Positions 1 through 7,889 of a DNA stretch of 64,000 nucleotides are shown piece by piece. The notes beneath the pieces were generated by a model. The model searched no databases, was not told the DNA's origin, and saw nothing but the letters and a program-made list of their open reading frames with translations. The number at the start of each line of letters is the position of its first letter. The first letter of the stretch is position 1. Both the position numbers and the translations under genes were made by a program. Origin of the DNA: Rubritepida flocculans DSM 14296 (lineage in GTDB: Bacteria; Pseudomonadota; Alphaproteobacteria; Acetobacterales; Acetobacteraceae); contig NZ_AUDH01000011.1 in NCBI RefSeq assembly GCF_000425365.1, positions 1 through 64,000 of the forward strand, read 5' to 3'.

Positions 1-321
1 CGGGCCTATGTCGAGCAGCACCTAGCGCCCGCGCTTGCGCCCGGCGACATAGTGATCTGCGACAATCTGCGATGCCACAAGTCACCGGGCGTGCGCGCCG
101 CCATCGAGGCGCGCGGTGCCGAACTGCGCCACCTGCCGCCCTATTCGCCCGACATGAACCCCATCGAGCAGGTCTTCGCCAAGCTCAAGAACCTCGTCCG
201 CGCCGCCGCGCCCAGGGACATCGAGGCCTTGTGGAACACCATCGGCCAGAGCCTCGAAGCCTTCACACCGAAAGAGTGCGCAAACTACTTCGCCCACTCA
301 GGTTATCCACGGATGATGTGA
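1..321 (+). CDS. IS630-family transposase, C-terminal part (5' truncated by window edge)
   Basis: Open from base 1 in frame 1, about 106 codons to a TGA at 319-321. It shows the second half of a DDE catalytic core. The second Asp is in [10 protein letters not shown] and the catalytic Glu is in [17 protein letters not shown], the signature of the DDE_3 domain of IS630 transposases. The first Asp and the N-terminal helix-turn-helix lie outside the window, so completeness cannot be judged. The end of the protein has the usual family spacing after the NPIE motif, so the 3' part looks intact. It converges on the Bug gene with only 7 bp between stop codons. Confidence 0.85.
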   Translation, partial: RAYVEQHLAPALAPGDIVICDNLRCHKSPGVRAAIEARGAELRHLPPYSPDMNPIEQVFAKLKNLVRAAAPRDIEALWNTIGQSLEAFTPKECANYFAHSGYPRMM

Positions 322-331
322 AAATGGTCTA
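1..331 (+). mobile_element. IS630-type insertion sequence, right-hand end only
   Basis: The left edge of the window cuts through an IS630-family element. What remains is the 3' part of the transposase gene and about 10 bp after its stop codon. IS630/Tc1 elements insert at TA dinucleotides. A TA at 330-331 lies just past the transposase and is also part of the stop codon (TAG on the minus strand, 329-331) of the neighbouring Bug receptor gene, so the element boundary is probably there. The boundary is inferred because the other end of the element is outside the window. Confidence 0.65.
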
Positions 332-1303
332 GTCCACCGTGATGCCGCCGCGCTGCACCACCTCGCGCCAGCGGGCGATCTCGCGCTCCTGGAAGGCGGC
401 GAACTCGGCCGGGCGGCTCGCCACCACGTCGAAGCCGAGCTCGACGAGGCGCGTCTCGATGCCGGGGCTGCGCAGCGCCGCGGTCAGCGCGGCGTGGATG
501 CGCTCCACCAGCGGCTCGGCCATGCCTGGCGGGCCGCCATAGGCCTGCCAGGAATAGACGACGAAATCCCCGAGCCCCGCCTCGGCCGCCGTCGGCACGT
601 CGGGCAGCATGGGCACGCGCGCCTCGCTGGTGATCATGAGCGGCCGCAGCCGGCCCGCCTGGATGTGCGGCAGCACCGCGCCGAGATTCTGGAAGGTGAG
701 CTGCGTGGTGCCCGCCACCGCGCTGGTCATCGCCGGCCCGCCGCCGGAATAGGGGATGTGCGTGATGTCCGTCCCCGTGCGCAGCTTGAACATCTCCATG
801 GTGAGATGATCGGAGGAACCGGCGCCGGAGGTGCTGTAGCTCGCCTGCCGCCCCGGCGCCCTGAGCCAGGCGAGCAGACCCGCGAGGTCCGTCGCCGGCA
901 CCGAGGCCGGGTGCACCACCAGCACATTGGGCGTGCGCACCGTCTGCATGATGCGGGTGAGTTGGCGCACCGGGTCGTAGTCGAGGTTCGGCCGCAGCGC
1001 GACGTTGATGGCCCAGGTGCTGATGGGCGCATGCATCAGCGTGTAGCCGTCGGGCGCGGAGCGGATGACATGGCGCGCGCCGATGCCGCCCGTGGCGCCC
1101 GGGCGGTTCTCCACGACGAAGGGCCGGCCGAAGGCCTGCTGCATGTGCTGCGCGGTGAGCCGGCCGATGATGTCGGATGGCCCGCCCGTGGCGAAGGGAA
1201 CGATGATGGTGACGTTGCGGCTCGGCCAGTCGCTCTGGGCGCGGGCGGCGGCCACGAGGGCGGGGGCGGCGAGTGCCCCGCCCAGAAGGGCGCGACGATG
1301 CAT
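329..1303 (-). CDS. Bug-family (TctC-like) tripartite tricarboxylate transporter substrate-binding protein
   Basis: A 324-residue periplasmic solute receptor of the Bug/TctC type, which binds small carboxylates or related organic solutes. The N-terminus (MHRRALLGGALAAPALVAAARAQ) is a signal peptide with an Arg pair and an AxA-like cleavage site near residue 22. Mature-protein hallmarks follow: VTIIVPFATGGPSD near the start and ENRPGATGGIGA around residue 65. The ATG at 1303 has an excellent AAGGAGGAAA ribosome binding site. There are no TctA/TctB membrane genes nearby, as is common for this expanded family, so the ligand cannot be named. The stop codon contains the TA beside the IS630 end. 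Confidence 0.9.
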   Translation of the reverse strand: MHRRALLGGALAAPALVAAARAQSDWPSRNVTIIVPFATGGPSDIIGRLTAQHMQQAFGRPFVVENRPGATGGIGARHVIRSAPDGYTLMHAPISTWAINVALRPNLDYDPVRQLTRIMQTVRTPNVLVVHPASVPATDLAGLLAWLRAPGRQASYSTSGAGSSDHLTMEMFKLRTGTDITHIPYSGGGPAMTSAVAGTTQLTFQNLGAVLPHIQAGRLRPLMITSEARVPMLPDVPTAAEAGLGDFVVYSWQAYGGPPGMAEPLVERIHAALTAALRSPGIETRLVELGFDVVASRPAEFAAFQEREIARWREVVQRGGITVD

Positions 1304-1351
1304 GGGCGTTTCCTCCTTCCGGAAACTCTAGGCGGTTCCGCCCCGCCTGTC

Positions 1352-1371
1352 ATAGCAGCGGCCGCTGGTAT
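1352..1371 (-). repeat. SAR repeat copy A (minimal, right arm only)
   Basis: A 20-bp imperfect palindrome, ATAGCAGCGGCCGCTGGTAT, matching the right-hand hairpin arm of the longer SAR copies (ATACCAGCGGCCGC / GCGGCCGCTGGTAT) with its central part missing. It lies 15 bp downstream of the MFS gene stop codon on the minus strand and upstream of the Bug gene. Confidence 0.6.
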
Positions 1372-1386
1372 TAACCCGGTTCTCCC

Positions 1387-2556
1387 TCAGCGCGGATCGC
1401 GCAGCGCGGCGCGCGCCAGCGCCACCCCGCCCGCGAGTGCGAGCAGCGCCAGCGCCACCGGCAGCCCGAAGCCGGGCAGCCCGTCGAGCAGCAGCCCGGC
1501 GACCGGCGCCCCCGCCGCCCCGCCCAGCAGATAGGCGGTGTTCAGCCCCGCCATGCCCAGCGCCCGCGCCGGCCCGGCGAAGCGCTGCACGGCCCGGACC
1601 ATCCCGAGCGTGTAGATCGCCCCCGCCGCCCCGCCCCAGACCGCCAGCACCGGCCAGACGCCGATGCCGGGCGCGAGCAGCGGCCAGAGCAGCGAGGCCC
1701 CCGCCACCGCCAGCGCGCAGCCCAGCAGGGCGCGGTGCGCGCCCAGCCGGTCGGCCGCCCAGCCGGCCGGATACTGCGCCAGCACATTGCCGAAGCCCGA
1801 GGCGATGACGATGGCCGCGGCCGCCCCTGCCGTCATGCCCAGCGCCAGCCCCTGCACCGGAAACACGGCGCCCGCCGCCGCCTCCAGCGCCCCGCACAGC
1901 GCCGCCGCCCCCGCCGGTGCGGCCATCACCCGCAGCACCGGCCGCGCGCGCTCCAGCGTCAGCCGCATCCGGCGCGGCATGGCGCCCGCCGGGTCGCGCA
2001 GGGGCAGACCGAGCAGCACGCCGAGGGCGAGGATCATCGCCGAGACGAAGAAGGCCTCCTGCGTCACCCCGGTCAGCAGCAGGATGGCCGGCCCGCCGCC
2101 GATCGCGGCCGAGACGAAGGTCTGATAGAGGCCGAGCGCCCTGCCCTCCTGCCCCTCCGGCGCCATGGCCGCGGCGATGGCGTCGCTCGTCGTCCAGGTC
2201 AGGCAGGAGCCGACGCCCAGCATCGCCCCGCAGAGGAACCACAGCCACAGCGGCGGCCCGAAGCCGAGCCCGAGCAGCCCCAGCACGCCGATGCCGGCGG
2301 CCAGCCGGTGCAGCGCGAAGGCCCCCCCCGCCGCCTGGGCGAGCCAGGGGGTGAGCGGGGCCGAGGCCAGGGCCGCGCCCCACACCACGGCGGCATAGAG
2401 CCCGACCAGCGCGGGCGAGGCGCCCCGCTCGGTCAGCAGGATGGCGGCGAGCGGCGTGGTCATCCACACGCCCGCGAAGGCGCAGGTGGCCGCGCCCAGG
2501 AAAAGCGCGAAGGAGGTGCGGCGCGCGCGCGGCGCCGCGAGGGTGGTGGCGGACAT
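1387..2556 (-). CDS. MFS transporter
   Basis: A 389-residue integral membrane protein almost entirely made of hydrophobic segments, consistent with 12 transmembrane helices of the major facilitator superfamily. Small basic loops lie between helices, and a longer hydrophilic loop around residues 190-210 (LRDPAGAMPRRMRLTLERA) separates the two halves. The start at 2556 (ATG, MSATTLAAPRARRTSFALFLGA) puts the first helix immediately after a short basic N-terminus. Substrate and direction cannot be told from the sequence. It is divergent from the universal stress protein gene across 280 bp. Confidence 0.8.
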   Translation of the reverse strand: MSATTLAAPRARRTSFALFLGAATCAFAGVWMTTPLAAILLTERGASPALVGLYAAVVWGAALASAPLTPWLAQAAGGAFALHRLAAGIGVLGLLGLGFGPPLWLWFLCGAMLGVGSCLTWTTSDAIAAAMAPEGQEGRALGLYQTFVSAAIGGGPAILLLTGVTQEAFFVSAMILALGVLLGLPLRDPAGAMPRRMRLTLERARPVLRVMAAPAGAAALCGALEAAAGAVFPVQGLALGMTAGAAAAIVIASGFGNVLAQYPAGWAADRLGAHRALLGCALAVAGASLLWPLLAPGIGVWPVLAVWGGAAGAIYTLGMVRAVQRFAGPARALGMAGLNTAYLLGGAAGAPVAGLLLDGLPGFGLPVALALLALAGGVALARAALRDPR

Positions 2557-2836
2557 GGTCTCTCGGGCATGGCCGGCGGGCTCGCCGGGCGATGCCCCCT
2601 CGATCGGTGGCGGGTGGGGCGAAGGCGGCCTGCTCAGCCGCGTGTCGCCCCGCCTGGATCGGGCGCGATCCGGGCCGGGGGCAGGGCGCTGAACAGCAGG
2701 CGCGCATGCGGCGCCCCGCCTTTCCGCCCGTGTTTGCGAAGACCCGCGACCATGGCTCCAGGCTGGCGAGGCGCGCGGCGGAAGTCAAACCAGGGCTGGG
2801 TTGCGGGCCGCGCATGACGCGGGCATCGTCCGCGCC
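2557..2836. other. Divergent intergenic region, MFS gene / universal stress gene
   Basis: 280 bp separating two divergently transcribed genes, so it should hold both promoters. It is as GC-rich as the coding DNA. No convincing -35/-10 pair, operator palindrome or small gene stands out by eye. Confidence 0.5.
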
Positions 2837-3658
2837 ATGCTGCGCTCCATCCTCCTCGCGCTCGACGACACGCCCGGCGCGCTCGCGGCGCGCGACCTCG
2901 CCTTCGCCCTGGCGCGGGAGACCGGCGCGGCGCTGACCGCCGCCATCGTGCTCGACGCGCCCCACACGCGGGACCTGGCCGAGCCGGTGCCGCTCGGCGC
3001 CGGCGCCTTCGCCAGCCACCGCAACGCGAAGCTCGCGCAAGCCGTGGAGCAGGAGGCGGAGCAGGTGCTCGCCGCCGCCCGCGCGGCCGGGCAGGATCTG
3101 CGCTTCGAGGTGGTGCGCCGCGAGGAAGCCCCCGAGGAGGCGCTGCTCGCCGAAGGCGCGCGGCACGACCTGATCGTGATCGGGCGCGACAGCACGCTCG
3201 GCCGCGAGGCCTGCGAGGACGGGCTCTCCCCCTGCATCGAGGCGCTGATCGCCGATGGCGTGCGCCCGCTGCTGGTGGTGCCCCCCGGCTTCGCGCCGGA
3301 CGCCGCCGGCCCGGTGCTGCTCGGCTACCGCGCGACGGCGGCGGCGATGCGCACGGTGCAGCTTTTCGCCCTGCTCGGCCTCGGCCGGGCGGGCGAGGTG
3401 AAGCTGCTCGACTTCAGCCCGGAAGGCCGCGCGGGCCCCGGCATCGCCGGCTACCTCGCGCGGCACGGCTGCGCCGCCAGCGCCGCGGCCGCGGAGGGCG
3501 ACGAGCACGACATCCTGCTGGCCGAGGCGCGCAGCCTGCCCGCCCGCCTGCTGGTGCTGGGCGCGGAGGAGGAGGGGCGGCTCGCGCGCCTGATCCTGGG
3601 CAGCGCCACGGCGCGGCTGCTGCGCGCCGCCCCCTGCCCGGTCTTCATCCACGGCTGA
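2837..3658 (+). CDS. Universal stress protein with two Usp domains
   Basis: A cytoplasmic protein of 273 residues with tandem Usp (UspA-like) folds. The first covers roughly residues 1-140 (starts MLRSILLALDDTPGAL, first strand plus the conserved Asp). The second runs from about 150 to the end and closes with LILGSATARLLRAAPCPVFI, the ATP-binding Usp signature. A TTG 36 bp upstream is in frame, but the ATG at 2837 aligns with the normal Usp N-terminus and was chosen. Its TGA stop is also the first three bases of SAR copy B. Expected role is stress adaptation; no specific partner is visible. Confidence 0.85.
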   Translation: MLRSILLALDDTPGALAARDLAFALARETGAALTAAIVLDAPHTRDLAEPVPLGAGAFASHRNAKLAQAVEQEAEQVLAAARAAGQDLRFEVVRREEAPEEALLAEGARHDLIVIGRDSTLGREACEDGLSPCIEALIADGVRPLLVVPPGFAPDAAGPVLLGYRATAAAMRTVQLFALLGLGRAGEVKLLDFSPEGRAGPGIAGYLARHGCAASAAAAEGDEHDILLAEARSLPARLLVLGAEEEGRLARLILGSATARLLRAAPCPVFIHG

Positions 3659-3782
3659 TACGGGCGGCATGCCGTGCCGCCCGCATCGCGCGCCGGGTTG
3701 CGCCACCCGACGCGGCAAGCCGCGTCGGGGCCCGGCGTGGCGGCTGCGCGCCACGACACGGCCTTCCAGCGGCCGCTGGCAT
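3656..3782 (+). repeat. SAR repeat copy B
   Basis: Begins with the stop codon of the universal stress gene (TGATACGGGCGGCATG) and consists of three inverted repeats. The left arm is GATACGGGCGGCA...GCCGCCCGCATC at about 3657-3687. The middle arm is a perfect 11-bp stem, CCCGACGCGGC at 3706-3716 and GCCGCGTCGGG at 3719-3729, with a 2-nt spacer. The right arm is a compact palindrome, CCAGCGGCCGCTGG, at 3766-3779. Linkers between arms (GCGCGCCGGGTTG, CCGGCGTGGCGGCTGCGCGCC) match copies G and I. No ORF of its own. It may act as a terminator or mRNA 3'-end stabiliser. Confidence 0.8.
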
Positions 3783-3862
3783 GAGCCCCGCGACCTGATG
3801 GACGGGGCCGCCCCGCGGGGCTAGCCTTGCGTCGTTTCGCCGCCGCAGCGGCTTCATCCGCC

Positions 3863-5050
3863 ATGAGCGCCCCGCCGCCGCCCATCCGCCGCCGCCTCCT
3901 GCTCCACGCCCCGGGGTTCGAGCCGCTGCAACCCGCCCAGCACCGCGACCGCTTCGCGCGCGCGCTCGAGCGCACGGCGCGGCTGTGGTCGCTCGCGGCC
4001 GGCTGCGGGCCGCTGCGGGAGGGCGAAACGCCCGGCGCCGCGCCGCGCTTCGCCGCCTGGGCGGAGGGGCCGGACTGGCGCTGCGAGTCCGAGATCCGGC
4101 TGCTCGCCTGGGACCACCTCATCCGCGCCGAGCTGGATCGCGGCGGGGCGGCGCTGCTGGCGCGCGGCGGGGCGGCGCTGCTCGATCTGCTGGCCAGCGG
4201 CACCCTCGCCCGCTACGCGCGCGTGCATTGGCGCTATGCGCTGTTCGCCCTCTACCCCATGGCGCTGCTCGCCTCCGGCTTCGGCGCGGCGGTGGGGACT
4301 GCCGCGGCGCTCGGCGGCGCGGGCGGGCTGATCGCGGGGGGCGCGGTGCTGGCCGGCGGCCTCGCCTGGGCGCGGCGGCGGGCCATGCTCGACGTCATGC
4401 TCGCCGACTGGCGCTTCGCCTGGGATGCGGCGCGCGGCCGGCATCCGGGCTTCCAGGCGGCCGTGGAGGGCGCGGCCCGGGAGATCGCCGCCGCCATCGG
4501 CGAGCGGCGCTGCGAGGAGGTGGTGCTCCTCGGCCACAGCCTGGGCGCGGTGTTCGCCGCGCAGGGGCTGGCGCTGGCGCTGCGCCGCGATCCCGGACTG
4601 CTGGAGCGCCCCGGCGCGCCGCGCTTCGCGCTGATCGGCCTCGGCTCCTCGGTGCTGAAGATCGCCCTGCACCCGGCGGCGGAGGCGCTGCGGCGGGACG
4701 TGGCGCAGCTCGCCGCCACGCCCGGCCTCGTCTGGCGTGAGCACGCCTCGCGGCGCGACGCGCTCTCCTTCGAGCGGGCGGAGCCGGTGGCCACGCTCGG
4801 CCTGCCGGGCCGCGGGCCGCGGCTGCGGGGCGTGCATCCGCGCGACATGGTTGACACGCCCACCTGGCGACGCATCTGCTGGCAGCCGCTGCGGATCCAC
4901 AGGCAGTACGTGATGGGCAACGGGCGCCGCCATTTCCTCGACATCGGGATGATCGCCTGCGGGCCGCTGCCCGTCTCCTCCGGGCTCGACCCCGACCGCG
5001 CACTCGGCGCGGAGGGCGCGCTCGGCCGCGCGCCCGCGCCGGCGGGGTGA
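3863..5050 (+). CDS. Membrane-anchored alpha/beta-hydrolase-like protein
   Basis: A protein of 395 residues not assigned to a named family. Two hydrophobic segments (about residues 125-147 and 150-171, Gly/Ala-rich) split it. After them comes a serine-hydrolase nucleophile elbow, VVLLGHSLGAVFAA, with the Ser near residue 226. A His-containing stretch near the C-terminus (HPRDMVDTPTW) could supply other catalytic residues. The ATG at 3863 follows the in-frame ATG-like codons from 3827 and directly precedes a Pro-rich, basic N-terminus, so it was preferred. The next gene starts 15 bp after the stop, suggesting co-transcription. Lipase/esterase activity is an inference from the elbow alone. Confidence 0.6.
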   Translation: MSAPPPPIRRRLLLHAPGFEPLQPAQHRDRFARALERTARLWSLAAGCGPLREGETPGAAPRFAAWAEGPDWRCESEIRLLAWDHLIRAELDRGGAALLARGGAALLDLLASGTLARYARVHWRYALFALYPMALLASGFGAAVGTAAALGGAGGLIAGGAVLAGGLAWARRRAMLDVMLADWRFAWDAARGRHPGFQAAVEGAAREIAAAIGERRCEEVVLLGHSLGAVFAAQGLALALRRDPGLLERPGAPRFALIGLGSSVLKIALHPAAEALRRDVAQLAATPGLVWREHASRRDALSFERAEPVATLGLPGRGPRLRGVHPRDMVDTPTWRRICWQPLRIHRQYVMGNGRRHFLDIGMIACGPLPVSSGLDPDRALGAEGALGRAPAPAG

Positions 5051-5065
5051 GGGAGGCCGCCGCGC

Positions 5066-5650
5066 GTGACGCCGCTCGCCGCGAAGCTGCTGCATCTCGC
5101 CTGCATGGTGGCGTGGTGGGTCATCCGCCGCCCCTTCGAGCGGAAGGTGAAGCGCAACGTCATCGCGCGCGACGGGCTGGACCTGCGCGAGCGGCTGCTG
5201 CTCTGCGTCTCCTTCACCGGGCTCGGGGTGATCCCCTTCCTCTACGTCGCGACGGGGTTTCCCGCGGCGCTGGACCAGCCCTTCTCGCCGCTGCGGGCCT
5301 GGCTCGGGGCGGCGCTCTTCCTTGGCGCGCTGGCGCTGTTCCGCGCCACGCACAAGACGCTGGGGCGCAACTGGTCGGTCACGCTCAAGCTGCGCGAGGG
5401 GCATGAGCTGATCACCTCGGGCGTGTACCGGCGCATCCGCCACCCGATGTATGCGGCCTTCTGGCTCTGGGCCCTGGCGCAGGCGCTGCTGCTGCAGAAC
5501 TGGCTGGCCGGGCCGGCGGGGCTGATCGGCTTCGGCACGCTCTACGCCTTCCGCATCGGGCGGGAGGAGGCGCTGATGCGCGGCCGCTTCGGGGAGAGAT
5601 GGGATGCCTATGCCGCGCGCACCCGGCGCGTGGTGCCCTTCCTGCACTGA
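5066..5650 (+). CDS. Isoprenylcysteine carboxyl methyltransferase (ICMT)-family membrane protein
   Basis: A 194-residue membrane protein with about four transmembrane segments. It has the C-terminal signature of the ICMT/PEMT methyltransferase family: LGRNWSVTLKLREGHELITS, then GVYRRIRHPMYAAFW, and E-E...RFG..W..Y..RT...P near the end. Bacterial homologues are SAM-dependent methyltransferases of unknown substrate, not true protein isoprenylcysteine methyltransferases. Starts with GTG at 5066, 15 bp after the previous gene. Its TGA coincides with the left end of SAR copy C. Confidence 0.75.
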   Translation: MTPLAAKLLHLACMVAWWVIRRPFERKVKRNVIARDGLDLRERLLLCVSFTGLGVIPFLYVATGFPAALDQPFSPLRAWLGAALFLGALALFRATHKTLGRNWSVTLKLREGHELITSGVYRRIRHPMYAAFWLWALAQALLLQNWLAGPAGLIGFGTLYAFRIGREEALMRGRFGERWDAYAARTRRVVPFLH

Positions 5651-5690
5651 GACGGGCCGCATGTCTTGCCGCCCGTATCGCGGCCGCTGG
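5648..5690 (+). repeat. SAR repeat copy C (shortened)
   Basis: Starts at the stop codon of the ICMT-like gene (TGAGACGGGCCGCATG) and contains the left hairpin arm, closed by GCCGCCCGTATC. It then jumps directly to GCGGCCGCTGG, the right-arm sequence, without the middle linkers. The predicted start codon of the next gene (ATG at 5661) lies inside this repeat, in the loop of the left arm. Confidence 0.7.
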
Positions 5691-6299
5691 CCCGAGCGCC
5701 CCACGCGGCGCGCCCTGCTGCGCGCGGGCGGGCCGCTCGCCGCCGCCGCGCTGGGCGGCTGCGGCGCGCGCGTCGCCGCGCCCCCCGGCCCGCCGCGCGG
5801 CCATGCGCTGCTGCTGCGGGGCATCGCCAACCTCTCGACGGGCATGGACGATCTGGCCGAGCGCCTGGCCGCCGCGGGCTGCCTCGCCGAGGTCCACAAC
5901 CACCTCGCCGCCGATGAACTGGCCGACCGCAGCCTCGCCGAGCACCGCGCGGGCCGGCTGCTGCGCCCCTTCGCCGCGATCGGCCATTCCCTCGGGGCCG
6001 ATGCGGCCCTCGCGCTGGCCGGCGCGCTGGGGGCGGAGGGGGTGGAGACCGATCTCGTCGTCACCTTCGATCCGGTCTGGACGGGCACGGTCCCGCCCGG
6101 GCCGCGGCGGGTGCTGAACTTCTTCCAGGGCGCGGATGTCTGGGGCAGGCCGCTCTCGCCCGCGCCCGGCTTCGCCGGCCGGCTGGACAATGTGGATCTG
6201 CGCGCGCTGCGTGCGGTGCACCACTTCAACATCGACAAGGATCCCTCGCTGCATGCCGAGGTGCTGGCCGCGCTGCTGGCGCCCGGGCGGGGCGGCTGA
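5661..6299 (+). CDS. Putative exported lipoprotein with alpha/beta-hydrolase fold
   Basis: A 212-residue protein. A short basic region (RPTRRALLR) precedes a hydrophobic stretch ending in the lipobox-like LGGC (Cys near residue 34), so lipid attachment after export is likely. The mature part has a hydrolase nucleophile elbow, AAIGHSLGADAALALAG (Ser near residue 110), and a late His (VHHFNIDKDPSLH). A Ser hydrolase of unknown substrate is the best guess. The frame is open upstream to 5604, inside the ICMT-like gene, but the ATG at 5661 gives a sensible signal peptide. The first 10-12 codons are repeat-derived (SAR copy C). Confidence 0.6.
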   Translation: MSCRPYRGRWPERPTRRALLRAGGPLAAAALGGCGARVAAPPGPPRGHALLLRGIANLSTGMDDLAERLAAAGCLAEVHNHLAADELADRSLAEHRAGRLLRPFAAIGHSLGADAALALAGALGAEGVETDLVVTFDPVWTGTVPPGPRRVLNFFQGADVWGRPLSPAPGFAGRLDNVDLRALRAVHHFNIDKDPSLHAEVLAALLAPGRGG

Positions 6300-6302
6300 G
6301 GA

Positions 6303-6361
6303 GCGGCGGCGCGCCGAAGCAAGGGCATCCCGGCGTTTCCGCAGCCAGGGCGCGCGGCCGT
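6303..6361 (+). repeat. Degenerate SAR repeat copy D
   Basis: Only the central linker is recognisable: GCGCGCCGAAGCAAGGGCAT here against GCGCGCCGAAACAAAGGCAT in copy I, followed by CCCGGCG against ACCAGCG. It sits 4 bp downstream of the lipoprotein stop codon, in the orientation expected for the family. The hairpin arms are eroded. Confidence 0.45.
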
Positions 6362-6460
6362 CAGCGTGAGTTTTCCTCACGCCGCGTGAGCATTACTCGT
6401 TTGCGGCGGCCCGCTCGGCCGCCTACTCCCCTGCCTCGCCGTTGGGGGAGGAAAGCGTCC

Positions 6461-6496
6461 ATGCCACGCATCGCGCCGAGGCGCCGGGCCGCATGA
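6461..6496 (+). CDS. Possible 11-codon leader ORF upstream of the molybdenum hydroxylase operon
   Basis: ATG at 6461 encodes MPRIAPRRRAA and stops at 6494-6496. A strong ribosome binding site, GGGGGAGGAA at 6444-6453, stands 7 nt before it. The TGA overlaps the ATG of the FAD-subunit gene as ATGA, so ribosomes finishing this peptide would be placed on the next start. The FAD-subunit ATG itself lacks a good ribosome binding site. This arrangement suggests translational coupling. Whether the Arg-rich peptide matters or only its translation does is unknown. Confidence 0.4.
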   Translation: MPRIAPRRRAA

Positions 6497-7377
6497 AGGC
6501 GGCGCCCTTCGCCTATGTCCGGGCCGAGAGCCTGGATCACGCGCTCGATCTCCTCGCCGAGCATGGCGGCGAGGCGAAGCCCATCGCCGGCGGGCAGAGC
6601 CTCGTGCCGATGATGGCGATGCGCCTCGCCCGCCCCGCCCTGCTCGTGGACATCAACCGCCTGGGCGCGCTGAAGGGCGTCGCCATCGGCCCGCGGCGCG
6701 TCGTCATCGGCGCGGCCACCCGCCAGCGCGACGCGGAGCAGGATGCGGCGCTGCACCGCGCCGTGCCGCTGCTGCGCGCCGCGCTGGCCTGGGTGGGCCA
6801 TGTGCAGACGCGCAACCGCGGCACGCTGGGCGGCAGCCTCGCCCATGCCGACCCCTCGGCCGAGCTGCCGCTCGCCGCCGCGGTGCTGGACGCCACGCTC
6901 GTCCTGGCCAGCCGCGCCGGCGGGGAGCGCCGCCTGCCCGCCGCCGGGTTCTTCCTGGCCCCGATGACCACAGCGGTCGGGGAGGAGGAGTGCCTGACCG
7001 CCATCGAGTGGCCGGTCTGGGAAGGGCCCGGCGTGGCCTGCGCCTTCGAGGAGGTCGCCATCCGTCATGGCGATTTCGCCATGGCCTCGGCCGCCTGCCA
7101 GATCCAGCGCGACGCCGAGGGGCTGTGCCGCCGCGCCGCGCTCGGCCTCGGCGGGGTGGCGGGCACGCCGCTCGCCTTCCCCGATCTCGCCGCGCGCCTC
7201 GAAGGCCGGCGCATCACCGAGGCGCTGGCGCGCGAGGTGGCGGAGGAGGCGGCGGCGCGCGCCGAGCCAGGCTCCGACACCCACGCCGATGCCGAGTACC
7301 GCCGCCACCTGGCCGCCGTTCTGCTGCGCCGCGCCCTGCTGCGGGCCGGCGCCGCGCCGGCCCGCGCCGCGGCCTGA
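6493..7377 (+). CDS. Molybdenum hydroxylase FAD-binding subunit (CoxM-like)
   Basis: The 294-residue medium subunit of a xanthine-oxidase-family enzyme, carrying electrons between the 2Fe-2S centres and FAD. It has the two FAD-contact motifs of the family: PIAGGQSLVPMMAMR near residue 35 and RNRGTLGGSLAHADPSAELP near residue 110. A C-terminal CO-dehydrogenase flavoprotein domain follows. The ATG at 6493 begins MKAAPFAYVRAESLDHAL, the normal N-terminus; the frame is open upstream to 6442. It is first in an operon with the 2Fe-2S and Mo subunits (17-bp gap, then 8-bp overlap). The substrate cannot be told from this subunit. Confidence 0.92.
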   Translation: MKAAPFAYVRAESLDHALDLLAEHGGEAKPIAGGQSLVPMMAMRLARPALLVDINRLGALKGVAIGPRRVVIGAATRQRDAEQDAALHRAVPLLRAALAWVGHVQTRNRGTLGGSLAHADPSAELPLAAAVLDATLVLASRAGGERRLPAAGFFLAPMTTAVGEEECLTAIEWPVWEGPGVACAFEEVAIRHGDFAMASAACQIQRDAEGLCRRAALGLGGVAGTPLAFPDLAARLEGRRITEALAREVAEEAAARAEPGSDTHADAEYRRHLAAVLLRRALLRAGAAPARAAA

Positions 7378-7394
7378 GAAAAGGGAGCACCCGC

Positions 7395-7889
7395 ATGCCG
7401 GCCCCGCCGCCCCCCGTCCTCGTCGAGATCACCGTGAACGGCGCGCCGCGCCGCGCCATGGTCGAGCCGCGCACCACGCTGCTCGACATGCTGCGCGAGC
7501 ATCTCGGCCTCACCGGCACCCATGCGGGCTGCGAGCACGGCATCTGCGGCGCCTGCTCCGTGCTGCTGGAGGGCGAGCCGGTGCGCGCCTGCTGCATCTT
7601 CGCCGTGCAGGCGGAGGGGATGTCGGTCACCACCGTCGAGGGGCTGGCGCCCGCGCGCGGCGCGCTCTCGCGTCTGCAGGACGCCTTCTGCGAGGCGCAT
7701 GCGCTGCAGTGCGGCTACTGCACGCCCGGCATGCTCATCGCCTGCCATGACCTGCTGGCGCGCAACCCGCGCCCCAGCGAGGAGGAGATCCGCGAGGCCA
7801 TCGGCGGCAACCTCTGCCGCTGCACCGGCTACCAGCAGATCGTGGACGCGGTGAAGCTCGCCTCGGGGCAGGAGGCGGCGCATGGCTGA
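7395..7889 (+). CDS. Molybdenum hydroxylase 2Fe-2S subunit (CoxS-like)
   Basis: The 164-residue small subunit with two [2Fe-2S] clusters. The N-terminal ferredoxin-like cluster uses [15 protein letters not shown] (Cys 46, 51 and 54) with a fourth Cys near residue 66. The C-terminal helical cluster uses QCGYCTPGM and NLCRCTGY. All eight ligands are present and the length is normal. ATG at 7395 follows an AAGGGAG ribosome binding site. The frame is open much further upstream, antisense-like through the previous gene, but that part is not coding. Its stop overlaps the start of the large subunit (ATGGCTGA). Confidence 0.95.
   Translation: MPAPPPPVLVEITVNGAPRRAMVEPRTTLLDMLREHLGLTGTHAGCEHGICGACSVLLEGEPVRACCIFAVQAEGMSVTTVEGLAPARGALSRLQDAFCEAHALQCGYCTPGMLIACHDLLARNPRPSEEEIREAIGGNLCRCTGYQQIVDAVKLASGQEAAHG

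Noticed and set aside
3854-6328. Long minus-strand open frame of 824 codons opposite three plus-strand genes
   Set aside because: It is rich in Arg, Ala, Pro and Gln with no domain pattern. The plus strand encodes recognisable proteins here. In very GC-rich DNA, antisense frames stay open because stop codons are rare.
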